From positions 186,001-250,000 of the forward strand of contig NZ_JARVKY010000011.1 in assembly GCF_029813785.1 (NCBI RefSeq): 64,000 bases of DNA. Direction: 5' to 3'. The position numbers and the translations under genes are program-made. Positions 25,733 to 33,206 of the stretch are shown here, piece after piece. The notes below the pieces were generated by a model. It did not search any database, was not told where the DNA came from, and was given only the letters and a program-made list of their open reading frames with translations. How positions within the stretch are numbered: the first letter of the stretch is position 1; each line of letters opens with the position of its first letter. The stretch is from Streptomyces sp. DH41. Lineage in GTDB: Bacteria; Actinomycetota; Actinomycetes; Streptomycetales; Streptomycetaceae.

Positions 25733-26026
25733 CTAGATGTGGGGGACGTCGTCGGGGATGTCGTAGAAGGTCGGGTGGCGGTAGACCTTGTCGGCGCTGG
25801 GGGCGAAGAAGGGGTCCTTCTCGTCGCGGGTGGAGGCGGCGATGTGCTCGGAGCGCACGACCCAGATGCTCACGCCCTCGTTGCGCCGGGTGTAGAGGTC
25901 GCGGGCGTGGGTGAGGGCCATGGCGTCGTCGGCGGCGTGCAGCGAGCCGACGTGGACGTGGTTGAGGCCGCGCTTGCCGCGCACGAACACCTCGTACAGC
26001 GGCCAGCCCTGCTTCTCGGCGCTCAT
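25733..26026 (-). CDS. paaB: Phenylacetyl-CoA epoxidase subunit PaaB
   Basis: 97 residues, full family length: W-P-L-Y-E-V-F-V-R-G-K-R-G-L at the N-terminus, L-Y-T-R-R-N-E-G-V-S-I-W-V-V in the middle, K-V-Y-R-H-P-T-F-Y near the end. PaaB bridges the PaaAC dimers in the epoxidase complex. Its ATG overlaps the paaA stop (ATGA). Confidence 0.96.
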   Translation of the reverse strand: MSAEKQGWPLYEVFVRGKRGLNHVHVGSLHAADDAMALTHARDLYTRRNEGVSIWVVRSEHIAASTRDEKDPFFAPSADKVYRHPTFYDIPDDVPHI

Positions 26027-27000
26027 GCCGCCGCTCCCTTCTCCGTACGGGCCGCCTGCTTGGCCGCGTGGGCGGTGGCCGCCTCGCGCACCCAGGCGCC
26101 CTCCTCGTGGGCGGTCCGCCGCCGCTGGATCCGCTGCTCGTTGCACGGGCCGTCGCCCTTGATGACGCGCGTCAGCTCGTCCCAGTCCGGAGTGCCGAAG
26201 TCGTGGTGCCCCGTCTCCTCGTTCCAGCGCAGCTGAGGGTCGGGCAGGGTGACGCCGAGCTTCTCGGCCTGCGGGACGGTCATGTCGACGAAGCGGCGGC
26301 GCAGTTCGTCGTTGCTGTGCCGCTTGATCTTCCAGGCCATCGACCGCGCGGAGTTGGGCGAGGCGTCGTCGGGCGGGCCGAACATCATCAGGGACGGCCA
26401 CCACCAGCGGTCCACCGCGTCCTGGACCATCTCTCGCTGGGCGTCGGTGCCGCGCATCATCGTCATCAGCAGCTCGTAGCCCTGCCGCTGGTGGAAGGAT
26501 TCCTCCTTGCAGATGCGCACCATCGCGCGCGCGTACGGCCCGTAGGAGCTGCGGCACAGCGGTACCTGGTTGCAGATCGCGGCGCCGTCCACGAACCAGC
26601 CGATCACACCGACGTCGGCGAAGCTCGGGGTCGGGTAGTTGAAGATCGACGAGTATTTCTGGCGCCCCTCGATGAGCCGCTCGGTGAGGTCGTCGCGGTC
26701 CGCGCCGAGCGTCTCGGCCGCCGAGTACAGGTACAGCCCGTGGCCGGCCTCGTCCTGGACCTTGGCGAACAGGATCGCCTTGCGGCGCAGCGACGGCGCC
26801 CGGGTGATCCACTCGCCTTCGGGCTGCATGCCGATGATCTCCGAGTGGGCGTGCTGGGCGATCTGCCGGATCAGCGTCTTCCGGTAGCCGTCCGGCATCC
26901 AGTCGCGCGGTTCGACGCGCTGGTCGCGCGCGATCGTCGCGTCGAAGTGCTCCTGCAGCCCGTCCGGGGGCGGCGCCTCGGCGGCGTGTGTCGTGGTCAT
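26023..27000 (-). CDS. paaA: Phenylacetyl-CoA epoxidase catalytic subunit PaaA
   Basis: 325 residues, first gene of the minus-strand paa operon. The ferritin-like di-iron ligands are visible in K-V-Q-D-E-A-G-H and in C-K-E-E-S-F-H-Q-R-Q, and W-M-P-D-G-Y-R-K marks the N-terminal region. It epoxidises the aromatic ring of phenylacetyl-CoA with O2. The ATG at 27000 was chosen by family length. The divergent gap to paaI carries palindromes at 27021-27034 and 27141-27154. Confidence 0.96.
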   Translation of the reverse strand: MTTTHAAEAPPPDGLQEHFDATIARDQRVEPRDWMPDGYRKTLIRQIAQHAHSEIIGMQPEGEWITRAPSLRRKAILFAKVQDEAGHGLYLYSAAETLGADRDDLTERLIEGRQKYSSIFNYPTPSFADVGVIGWFVDGAAICNQVPLCRSSYGPYARAMVRICKEESFHQRQGYELLMTMMRGTDAQREMVQDAVDRWWWPSLMMFGPPDDASPNSARSMAWKIKRHSNDELRRRFVDMTVPQAEKLGVTLPDPQLRWNEETGHHDFGTPDWDELTRVIKGDGPCNEQRIQRRRTAHEEGAWVREAATAHAAKQAARTEKGAAA

Positions 27001-27020
27001 CGTCACCAGCTTCCCAACCG

Positions 27021-27034
27021 ACCATTCGTTCGGT
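27021..27034. promoter_or_regulatory. PaaR/TetR-like operator near paaA
   Basis: ACCATTCGTTCGGT, followed by ATCAGT, resembles the ACCG-NN-CG-NN-CGGT core described for the TetR-type PaaR of corynebacteria, with one arm imperfect. It sits 21 bases before paaA. No regulator gene is adjacent in the window. Confidence 0.55.
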
Positions 27035-27140
27035 ATCAGTGTGACGCGTTTCCCGGTGCCGGGCAAGACCCGCACGCACACCGACCGCACACTTGACACG
27101 GCGACCGCACGGCTGGATTACTGGGCCCTGCCGCGAGCTG

Positions 27141-27154
27141 ACCGAATGATCGGT
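27141..27154. promoter_or_regulatory. PaaR/TetR-like operator near paaI
   Basis: ACCGAATGATCGGT has perfect ACCG/CGGT arms with six bases between, followed by CGG. It lies about 25 bases before the paaI start and mirrors the site next to paaA, so both divergent units are probably under the same repressor. Confidence 0.6.
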
Positions 27155-27178
27155 CGGGAAACAAGGTGGTGGGACCAC

Positions 27179-27637
27179 GTGGTGGGAAAGGTGTCGCAGG
27201 CCGCTGAGCCGACGCCCACGGAGGTGATGTTCGCCGCGGACGAGGCGTCCCGGCGACTGGGCATCGAGCTGGTCGAGCACGGTGAGGGGACCGCCGTGCT
27301 CCGTATGACCGTGACCCCGGCGATGGTGAACGGGCACCGGATCGCCCACGGCGGCTACCTGTTCCTGCTCGCCGACACCGCCTTCGCCTGCGCGTGCAAC
27401 AGCCACGGCCCCGTGACCGTGGCGGCGGGGGCCGACATCGTGTTCGTCGCGCCGGCCCGCGCGGGCGACGTGCTCGTGGCGCGCGCAGAGGAGCGCGCCC
27501 GGTTCGGCCGCAGCGGTGTCTACGACGTGACCGTGCGGCGCGCCGGAGAGGTGATCGCGGAGTTCCGCGGACGCAGCCGCAGTGTGCGGGACACTACGGC
27601 GCGCGAGACGCCGGGCACGACGAAGGAGTCGCGATGA
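27179..27637 (+). CDS. paaI: Hotdog-fold acyl-CoA thioesterase PaaI
   Basis: About 152 residues. The PaaI signature is present: N-G-H-R-I-A-H-G-G-Y-L-F-L-L-A-D-T-A-F-A with the catalytic Asp, then V-T-V-A-A-G-A-D-I-V-F-V-A-P-A-R-A-G-D. PaaI hydrolyses dead-end ring-hydroxylated phenylacetyl-CoA derivatives and frees CoA. The start is uncertain: GTG at 27179, 27182 or 27191, or ATG 27227. I chose 27179 for spacing from AAGGTGG and family length. It overlaps paaK by four bases (ATGA). Confidence 0.9.
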   Translation: MVGKVSQAAEPTPTEVMFAADEASRRLGIELVEHGEGTAVLRMTVTPAMVNGHRIAHGGYLFLLADTAFACACNSHGPVTVAAGADIVFVAPARAGDVLVARAEERARFGRSGVYDVTVRRAGEVIAEFRGRSRSVRDTTARETPGTTKESR

Positions 27638-28980
27638 GCAGCGAGCCGACCGCCGGGGCGTCCCCGGCACCCCGCCTGGGAGAGCCCCTCCCCCACGACC
27701 TGCTGGACGAGGCCGAGCGGCTGTCCCGAGAGGGGCTGCGGGAGTTGCAGCTCGACCGGCTGCGCGCGACGCTGCGGCACGCCTACGAGAACGTGGAGCT
27801 GTACCGGAAGAAGTTCGACGCCGCCGGGGTGACGCCCGAGGACTGCCGCGGCCTGGCGGACCTGGCCCGGTTCCCCTTCACCACCAAGGCCGACCTGCGG
27901 GACACCTACCCCTTCGGCATGTTCGCCGTCCCGATGGCCGACGTGCGGCGCGTGCACGCCTCCAGCGGCACCACCGGCCGTGCCACCGTCGTCGGTTACA
28001 CGGACAACGACCTTTCGATGTGGGCGGACGTCGTCGCCCGCTCCATCCGGGCGGCGGGCGGCCGGCCGGGCCACAAGGTGCACATCTCCTACGGCTACGG
28101 CCTGTTCACCGGAGGCCTCGGCGCGCACTACGGCGCCGAACGCGCCGGGTGCACGGTGATCCCGGCATCCGGCGGCATGACGGCGCGGCAGGTGCAGATC
28201 ATCCAGGACTTCCGGCCCGAGATCATCATGGTCACCCCGTCCTACATGCTCACCCTGCTCGACGAGTTCGAGCGGCAGGGCGTCGATCCACGCACCACCT
28301 CACTGGAGGTCGGCATCTTCGGCGCCGAGCCGTGGACCGAGGAGATGCGCCGCGAGATCGAGGAGCGCATGGACATCCACGCCGTCGACATATACGGGCT
28401 GTCCGAGGTGATCGGCCCCGGCGTGGCGCAGGAGTGCGCCGAGACCAAGGACGGGCTGCACGTGTGGGAGGACCACTTCTACCCGGAGGTGGTCGACCCG
28501 CTCACGGACGCCGTGCTGGCCGAGGGCGAGGAGGGCGAGGTGGTCTTCACCTCGCTCACCAAGGAGGCGCTCCCGGTCATCCGGTACCGCACGCGCGACC
28601 TGTCGCGGCTGCTGCCCGGTACCGCCCGGCCCGCCTTCCGCCGGATGCGGAAGGTCACCGGCCGCTGCGACGACATGATCATCCTGCGCGGGGTGAACGT
28701 CTTCCCCACCCAGATCGAGGAGATCGTGCTGCGCACCCCCGGCGTCGCCCCGCACTTCCAGATCCTGCTCACCGAGCGCGGCCGGATGGACCACATGACC
28801 GTGCGGGTCGAAGCCCGCCCCGACGCCGGTCCCGAGCAGCGCGAGGCCGCCGCCAGGGCGATCGGCCAGGGCGTCAAGGACGGCGTGGGCGTCACCGTGG
28901 AGGTGGAGATCGTCGGCCCGGAGACCCTGGAGCGCTCACTCGGCAAGCTCCGCAGGGTCAGGGACCTGCGCCGGGCCTGA
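27634..28980 (+). CDS. paaK: Phenylacetate-CoA ligase PaaK
   Basis: 448 residues, an ANL adenylating enzyme. P-loop S-S-G-T-T-G-R-A-T near 110, D-I-Y-G-L-S-E-V-I-G-P-G, Y-R-T-R-D-L-S, and C-terminal G-R-C-D-D-M-I-I-L-R-G-V-N-V-F-P are all typical of PaaK. It forms phenylacetyl-CoA, the substrate of the divergent paaABCDE epoxidase. The ATG overlaps paaI's stop. Only 26 bases separate it from a small ORF and then the FMO gene, so the prenyl-indole genes may be read through from it. Confidence 0.96.
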   Translation: MSSEPTAGASPAPRLGEPLPHDLLDEAERLSREGLRELQLDRLRATLRHAYENVELYRKKFDAAGVTPEDCRGLADLARFPFTTKADLRDTYPFGMFAVPMADVRRVHASSGTTGRATVVGYTDNDLSMWADVVARSIRAAGGRPGHKVHISYGYGLFTGGLGAHYGAERAGCTVIPASGGMTARQVQIIQDFRPEIIMVTPSYMLTLLDEFERQGVDPRTTSLEVGIFGAEPWTEEMRREIEERMDIHAVDIYGLSEVIGPGVAQECAETKDGLHVWEDHFYPEVVDPLTDAVLAEGEEGEVVFTSLTKEALPVIRYRTRDLSRLLPGTARPAFRRMRKVTGRCDDMIILRGVNVFPTQIEEIVLRTPGVAPHFQILLTERGRMDHMTVRVEARPDAGPEQREAAARAIGQGVKDGVGVTVEVEIVGPETLERSLGKLRRVRDLRRA

Positions 28981-29006
28981 CCCTTCGGCCCGCAGAGGGG
29001 AGAAAC

Positions 29007-29078
29007 GTGAGCACCGACACGTCTGTTCGCCCCTCGGACTGGTGTGCGCGGCGATACGGATGGGCAGTGAATGCATGA
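29007..29078 (+). CDS. 23-codon ORF, possible Trp-containing leader peptide or peptide gene
   Basis: A GTG start follows AGAGGGGAGAAAC, a strong ribosome site. It encodes 23 residues ending D-W-C-A-R-R-Y-G-W-A-V-N-A, with Trp at positions 12 and 19. It lies 26 bases after paaK and 36 bases before the FMO gene, which acts on a tryptophan derivative. A Trp-rich uORF ahead of a tryptophan-metabolising gene suggests translational sensing, but a small peptide product is also possible. The only evidence is ribosome site, position and composition. Confidence 0.5.
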   Translation: MSTDTSVRPSDWCARRYGWAVNA

Positions 29079-29114
29079 TCGGGGGAGATTGAGTACGTCC
29101 TGGGGGTAAATCCC

Positions 29115-30413
29115 GTGCGTGTGTGTGTGATCGGTGCAGGTCTGTCGGGGCTGGCTGTGGCCCATGCCCTCAAGGAGCGGGGCATCGGGTTCGTCTGCCT
29201 GGAGAGGGCTGCCGACGTGGGCGGGATCTGGCGTCAGCCGGAGGCCGGCGAGCGGGGCCCGGGATACCAGTCGCTGCACCTCAACACCGCCAAGCAGCTG
29301 ACCGGTTACGCCGGCTTCCCGATGCCGGACTCGTACCCGCTCTACCCCCGGCACAGCCAGGTCGCCGCCTATCTGCGGTCCTTCGCCGAGTGGGCGGGCA
29401 TCCGCGAGAACGTCGAGCTGCGGACCGAGGTCGTGTCCGTGGCACAGGACGCGGACGGCATGTGGACCGTCGTCAGCCGGGACGCGGACGGCGCGACGAC
29501 GTCGCGGCGGTTCGAGCGCGTGATCGTCGCGTCGGGACACCACACCGACCCCGCACTGCCCGACACGCTCCCGGCGGGTTCCGAGACCTTCGCCGGAAGG
29601 ATCCTGCACTCCCTCGACTACCGCGACGGCGGCGACTTCGCCGGACAGCGCGTCGTCGTGGTGGGCCTCGGAGCCTCGGCGGTGGACATCGCCGCGGACC
29701 TGTCCCGGCACGCCGCCGAGACCGTCCTCTCGGTGCGCCGGGGTCTGCACATCGTGCCCAAGCAGCTGTACGGGCAGTCGCTCGACGAGATCGCCGAAGC
29801 GCCCTGGTGGAACGAGATGTCCTTCGCCGAGCGGCGCAAGTGGGCCGAGGAGGCCCTGCTCGTCGCGCGCGGCAGGCTGGCGGACTACGGCCTGCCCGAG
29901 CCCGACCATCCGCTCTTCTCCTCCGCCACGACCCTCTCGGACGAGATCCTCAGCCGGATCCGGCACGGCGCGGTGACGCCGAAGCCCGCGATCGCCTCCT
30001 TCGACGGCGACCGGGTCGTGTTCACCGACGGCACCCGGGTGGCGGCGGACGCGGTCGTGTACTGCACCGGTTTCCACATGACCTTCCCCTTCCTGCCCGC
30101 CGGCTGTCCGGTGGCGGCGGACGGCTCGGTCGAGCTGTACAGACGGGTCGTCCCGGCCGACCGGCCGGGCCTGTACTTCGTCGGGCTCGTCCGGCCCGTG
30201 GGCGCGATCACCCGGCTGGTGGAGGCCCAGGCGCGGTGGGTGGCGCGGATCATCGGCGGGGAGGCCGAGCTGCCCGCGGCGGACGAGATGCGCGAGGAGA
30301 TCGGCACGTATCTGGCCGGCATCGTCCAGCGCTACGGCCGGACGCGGGGCGCCTCGATCCAGGTGGACGTCGGCCCGTATCTGGCGGAGTTCCGGGAGTC
30401 GCTGCCCGTGTGA
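29115..30413 (+). CDS. Flavin-containing monooxygenase, probable (prenyl)tryptophan aldoxime-forming enzyme
   Basis: 432 residues of the class B FMO family: FAD site G-A-G-L-S-G near the N-terminus, FMO fingerprint F-A-G-R-I-L-H-S-L-D-Y, NADPH site G-L-G-A-S-A-V-D-I-A and C-terminal Y-C-T-G-F. It is convergent with a DMATS prenyltransferase. In S. coelicolor the matching pair SCO7468/SCO7467 turns L-tryptophan into 5-dimethylallylindole-3-acetaldoxime and then the acetonitrile; the FMO makes the aldoxime. The same role is inferred here. The GTG start at 29115 follows TGGGGG. Confidence 0.85.
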   Translation: MRVCVIGAGLSGLAVAHALKERGIGFVCLERAADVGGIWRQPEAGERGPGYQSLHLNTAKQLTGYAGFPMPDSYPLYPRHSQVAAYLRSFAEWAGIRENVELRTEVVSVAQDADGMWTVVSRDADGATTSRRFERVIVASGHHTDPALPDTLPAGSETFAGRILHSLDYRDGGDFAGQRVVVVGLGASAVDIAADLSRHAAETVLSVRRGLHIVPKQLYGQSLDEIAEAPWWNEMSFAERRKWAEEALLVARGRLADYGLPEPDHPLFSSATTLSDEILSRIRHGAVTPKPAIASFDGDRVVFTDGTRVAADAVVYCTGFHMTFPFLPAGCPVAADGSVELYRRVVPADRPGLYFVGLVRPVGAITRLVEAQARWVARIIGGEAELPAADEMREEIGTYLAGIVQRYGRTRGASIQVDVGPYLAEFRESLPV

Positions 30414-30455
30414 CCGCCCGCCGGGCGCCGGCGCCCGGCCACCACGTTCACGACC

Positions 30456-30486
30456 AGGGCTCCCGGTGCGTTCCACCGGGAGCCCT
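30456..30486. terminator. Bidirectional terminator between FMO and prenyltransferase
   Basis: Perfect 13-bp stem (30456-30468 with 30474-30486) around a 5-base loop in the short convergent gap. An 18-base perfect palindrome, CCGGGCGCCGGCGCCCGG, at 30421-30438 just upstream may strengthen termination. Confidence 0.8.
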
Positions 30487-30506
30487 GCGGTGTCCGGACG
30501 GTCGGT

Positions 30507-31634
30507 TCAGCGCACCGCCACCGGATGCGGGACGGCCTGAGCGACCGGCGGCCTGACCGCGTACGCCTCCGAGGAGAGGTAGGCCGTCACCCGCGGCGGG
30601 CGGTCCTGCTGATGGGCCAGCGCCAGGTAGGCGATCAGCCCCACGCCGTCCTGGGGCCGCCGCTCGGTGACGGCGGCCAGGGCGCGGCCGAGCACCGAGG
30701 CGTCCATGCCGTGGTGGCGCATCACCCGCTCACCCCGCGCCAGGGCCTCGCCGTCGTGCCGGGCGTAGTCCCTGACCGGGATGTGCAAGGTGAAGCCACT
30801 CGGCCGCCCGGTGGCGGTGTCGGTGAAGGAGTGGCAGGACAGGCCCGGCCGCCTGCTGAGCCCCGTCATGTCGGGGCCGAGGCCCGCGGCCGTGCGGTAG
30901 AAGCCCTCGATGCCCGCGGGGCCCGGACCCGCTTCCATGCGGGACAGCCGCCCGGCCTGACCGGCCGTGAGGTTGTCGTGGCGCACGTAGACCTTCACCC
31001 GGGGTTCGGACCAGTCCCCCAGGTCCAGGGCCAGGAACGGGTATCCGACTCCCTGCGGCAGGCCGGCGAAGGCCCGCCGGTGGCCCAGCCGGTGCAGCGC
31101 CTCGCGCACCGTCGCGGCGGAACGGTCCGCCCCGTTCGCGGCCGGGTTGAGATAGACCTTGACCTTGGGCACACCGCCGGGCCTCAGTTCCAGGGCGCAC
31201 CACAGGGCCAGGGGACCTTGCGGTGCGGGCGGCAGGAAGAGGTCCCGCAGGTCGTCGAGCGGGCCGGTGGAGAAGTGCCAGCGCCGCGCCATCGCCCTGA
31301 TCGCCTCGAGTCCGACGCGGCCGTTGTGGGCCAGGCTGTCTGCGCCGCAGCCCGGTTCCAGGAGCACCCGCAGGGCGGGAGCCGCGTCCGGCTGGAAGGA
31401 GAGGGAGAACTCGACGGGGGTGTGGTCGTCGGACAGGAAGCTGCGGGTGGGCGGCGGCAGGTTCAGCGGTCGCTCGGCCACCGCGCCCAGGGTGTCCGTC
31501 AGGACCCGGGCGTAGGTCTCGGCGTCGGCCTCCGACAGGCCGGCGACCGCGCCGAGTCTTCGCAACTGACCGCCCGTGAAGGCTCCGAGCGTCGGTGTGC
31601 CTCGCAGTCCGTCGCCCGTCGCTCTGGCGGTCAC
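30507..31634 (-). CDS. DMATS-type indole (tryptophan) prenyltransferase
   Basis: 375 residues with the ABBA/DMATS pattern: V-E-F-S-L-S-F-Q-P (the Glu that contacts the indole NH), L-R-V-L-L-E-P, then the diphosphate-binding strand motifs K-V-K-V-Y-L-N-P, R-V-K-V-Y-V-R-H and R-V-T-A-Y-L-S-S-E. It attaches a dimethylallyl group to the tryptophan ring; C-5 by analogy with SCO7467, though the position cannot be read from sequence. I chose the GTG at 31634 because it overlaps the stop of a strongly initiated upstream ORF (GTGA); the frame is open to 31784. The partner FMO converges from the other side. Confidence 0.88.
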   Translation of the reverse strand: MTARATGDGLRGTPTLGAFTGGQLRRLGAVAGLSEADAETYARVLTDTLGAVAERPLNLPPPTRSFLSDDHTPVEFSLSFQPDAAPALRVLLEPGCGADSLAHNGRVGLEAIRAMARRWHFSTGPLDDLRDLFLPPAPQGPLALWCALELRPGGVPKVKVYLNPAANGADRSAATVREALHRLGHRRAFAGLPQGVGYPFLALDLGDWSEPRVKVYVRHDNLTAGQAGRLSRMEAGPGPAGIEGFYRTAAGLGPDMTGLSRRPGLSCHSFTDTATGRPSGFTLHIPVRDYARHDGEALARGERVMRHHGMDASVLGRALAAVTERRPQDGVGLIAYLALAHQQDRPPRVTAYLSSEAYAVRPPVAQAVPHPVAVR

Positions 31635-31738
31635 CTGCCCGGCCCCCGTCGCAGCCGCACAAAGTGATACCCGCCTGGGGAGGCGGGTATCGGGGGGTGC
31701 GGCGGCGGGTAAGCGGCGTTCGTGGATATGTGGTCCAC
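31631..31738 (-). CDS. 35-codon proline-rich leader ORF upstream of the prenyltransferase
   Basis: A GTG start directly after AAAAGGAGGTGTC, the strongest ribosome site of this locus. It encodes 35 residues with a proline run, P-P-P-H-P-P-I-P-A-S-P-G-G, and a basic C-terminus. Its TGA overlaps the GTG of the prenyltransferase (GTGA), so the two should be translationally coupled. The middle of the ORF forms a perfect 11-bp hairpin (31666-31691). These points suggest a leader peptide controlling the downstream gene; a functional microprotein is the alternative. Confidence 0.55.
   Translation of the reverse strand: MDHISTNAAYPPPHPPIPASPGGYHFVRLRRGPGR
31666..31691 (-). promoter_or_regulatory. 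Strong hairpin inside the leader ORF
   Basis: Arms 31666-31676 and 31681-31691 form a perfect 11-bp stem with a 4-base loop, between the leader ORF start and the prenyltransferase start. A ribosome stalled on the proline codons would sit just upstream of it. It could be an attenuator or pause hairpin. Confidence 0.5.
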
Positions 31739-31758
31739 GACACCTCCTTTTACTCGTA

Positions 31759-31781
31759 AGCAACTTGAATGCCGCGTTGCT
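31759..31781. promoter_or_regulatory. Inverted repeat AGCAAC...GTTGCT upstream of the prenyltransferase unit
   Basis: Six-base arms separated by 11 bases lie within 45 bases upstream of the leader ORF start, in a relatively AT-rich stretch that should contain the promoter. It may be a repressor site. No cognate regulator is identified. Confidence 0.35.
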
Positions 31782-31841
31782 CACTACCCGTGCCGTTGGA
31801 TCTTCATGCGGGAGGGGCAGAGGTGAAGGGTGTTACGCACG

Positions 31842-33191
31842 TCACCTGGTGAGCCAGTTGAGGAACTGGCTCCACATGCCGCTGCGTTCGGCCGGGCGGG
31901 CCGGGCTCGCCGCGTCCTCCCGGGCGGCTGCCCCGGTGCCCGACTCCTGGTCGCCGCGCCGTCCGGACCGCACCGGGGTGAAGCGGGCCGGGAGCGTGGC
32001 CAGAGCCCGGTTGAAAGGACCCGGACGCCACGTCAGGCTGTCCTCGGGAACGGCGAGTTCGACGTCGGGCAGCTCGTTGAACAGGTGCTCGATGGCGGTG
32101 ACGGTGATGTGCCGGGCCGGTTCCTTGGACGGGCAGGCGTGCGGACCCGCGCTCCAGGCCAGGTGCGCGCGGTTGCTGCCCGCCTGGCGCGATGCCTTCA
32201 GGGCCGGGCCGGTGTTGGCCGCGGCGAAGCTGACCAGGACCAGATCGCCCGCCCGCAGGTGCTGTCCGGCCAGTTCCGTGTCGGCGGCCGGGTAGTGCGG
32301 CGCGTAGTTCGACATGGGAGGGTTCTCCCACAGCGTGTCGTCGAGGGCCTCGTCGATCAGGCCGCCCTCACGGGCGTACCGCTCGTGGGTGAGCAGCCGG
32401 TGCAGGGTGTTGCCGATGAGGTTGCGCAGCGGTTCGGCGCCCGCGCCCAGCAGCAGCGCGAGCTGGTGGACCATCTCCTCGTCGGTCAGCCGCGCCTCGT
32501 GCCGCATCAGCCAGGAGGTGACGTCGTCACCGGGCTTGCTCCGCTTGAGCGCGACCAGCTCCTCCACCGCCTGGAACAGCACCGCGGTGGCCTTGTCGGC
32601 GTTGACTCCGTCGAACATGCCGGAGATGCCGAACAGCACCCGGTCGCCGATGTCTGCGGGGCAGCCGAAGAGTTCGTTGAACACGAACAGCGGCAGCTGC
32701 CTGGCGTAGTCGCCGAGCAGGTCGGCCGAGCCGCGGCCGCCGAACTGGGAGATGAGGTAGCCGGAGATCTGCTCGGTGCTCCGGCTCAGCCGGCGGCTGT
32801 CCACCCGCGCCATGCTGTCGGTGACCGCCTGCCGCAGGCGCAGGTGGTCGGCGCCGTCGGCGAACATGCAGTTGGGCCGATAGGCCAGCAGCGGCGCGAC
32901 GGGGCTGTCCGGGCCCACCTTGCCCTCGTTGAAGGCCCGCCAGCGACGCGCGTCCTTGCGGAAGGAACCGGAGTCCTGCAGCAGCTGGAGCGCGGCGGCG
33001 TAGTCCGTGACCAGCGTCGCCTCGACGCCGGGGGCCAGTTCGACGGGCGCTGCGGCGCCGTAGTGGCGCAGATACTCGTAGTACGCCTGCGGGTGGGCGG
33101 CGAACTCCGGCCCGTGCAGCGGCACCCGGGCCCCGGAGCCGTGGGCCGGGCACCCGGGCGGCGGCACCGGGGCGGTGTCGTGGGCGTTCAT
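31842..33191 (-). CDS. Conservon-linked cytochrome P450 of CYP157 type, ExxR motif missing
   Basis: 449 residues. The heme ligand Cys353 lies in A-W-S-A-G-P-H-A-C-P. The helix-K motif that is ExxR in nearly all P450s reads D285-T-L-W288, and the I-helix A-G-x-x-T is replaced by G-A-G-A-E-P. CYP157 members of Streptomyces conservons are known for such ExxR loss. It is the last gene of a five-gene conservon, 15 bases after the GTPase, so it may act as a sensor or unusual enzyme tied to that G-protein-like system. The C-terminal 40 residues are a non-conserved tail. Confidence 0.9.
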   Translation of the reverse strand: MNAHDTAPVPPPGCPAHGSGARVPLHGPEFAAHPQAYYEYLRHYGAAAPVELAPGVEATLVTDYAAALQLLQDSGSFRKDARRWRAFNEGKVGPDSPVAPLLAYRPNCMFADGADHLRLRQAVTDSMARVDSRRLSRSTEQISGYLISQFGGRGSADLLGDYARQLPLFVFNELFGCPADIGDRVLFGISGMFDGVNADKATAVLFQAVEELVALKRSKPGDDVTSWLMRHEARLTDEEMVHQLALLLGAGAEPLRNLIGNTLHRLLTHERYAREGGLIDEALDDTLWENPPMSNYAPHYPAADTELAGQHLRAGDLVLVSFAAANTGPALKASRQAGSNRAHLAWSAGPHACPSKEPARHITVTAIEHLFNELPDVELAVPEDSLTWRPGPFNRALATLPARFTPVRSGRRGDQESGTGAAAREDAASPARPAERSGMWSQFLNWLTR

Positions 33192-33206
33192 GTCTGCTCC
33201 CAGCTC

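Noticed and set aside
27582..29078. A 498-codon plus-strand frame overlapping paaK
   Set aside because: Only its last 24 codons (29007-29078) have their own ribosome site; the rest is out-of-frame paaK.
30730..31743. Alternative frame of 337 codons starting at a GTG just after the AAAAGGAGG ribosome site
   Set aside because: Its product has no DMATS motifs; all prenyltransferase motifs are in the frame ending at 30507. A frameshift joining the two frames is possible but not needed, since the small GTGA-coupled ORF explains the ribosome site.
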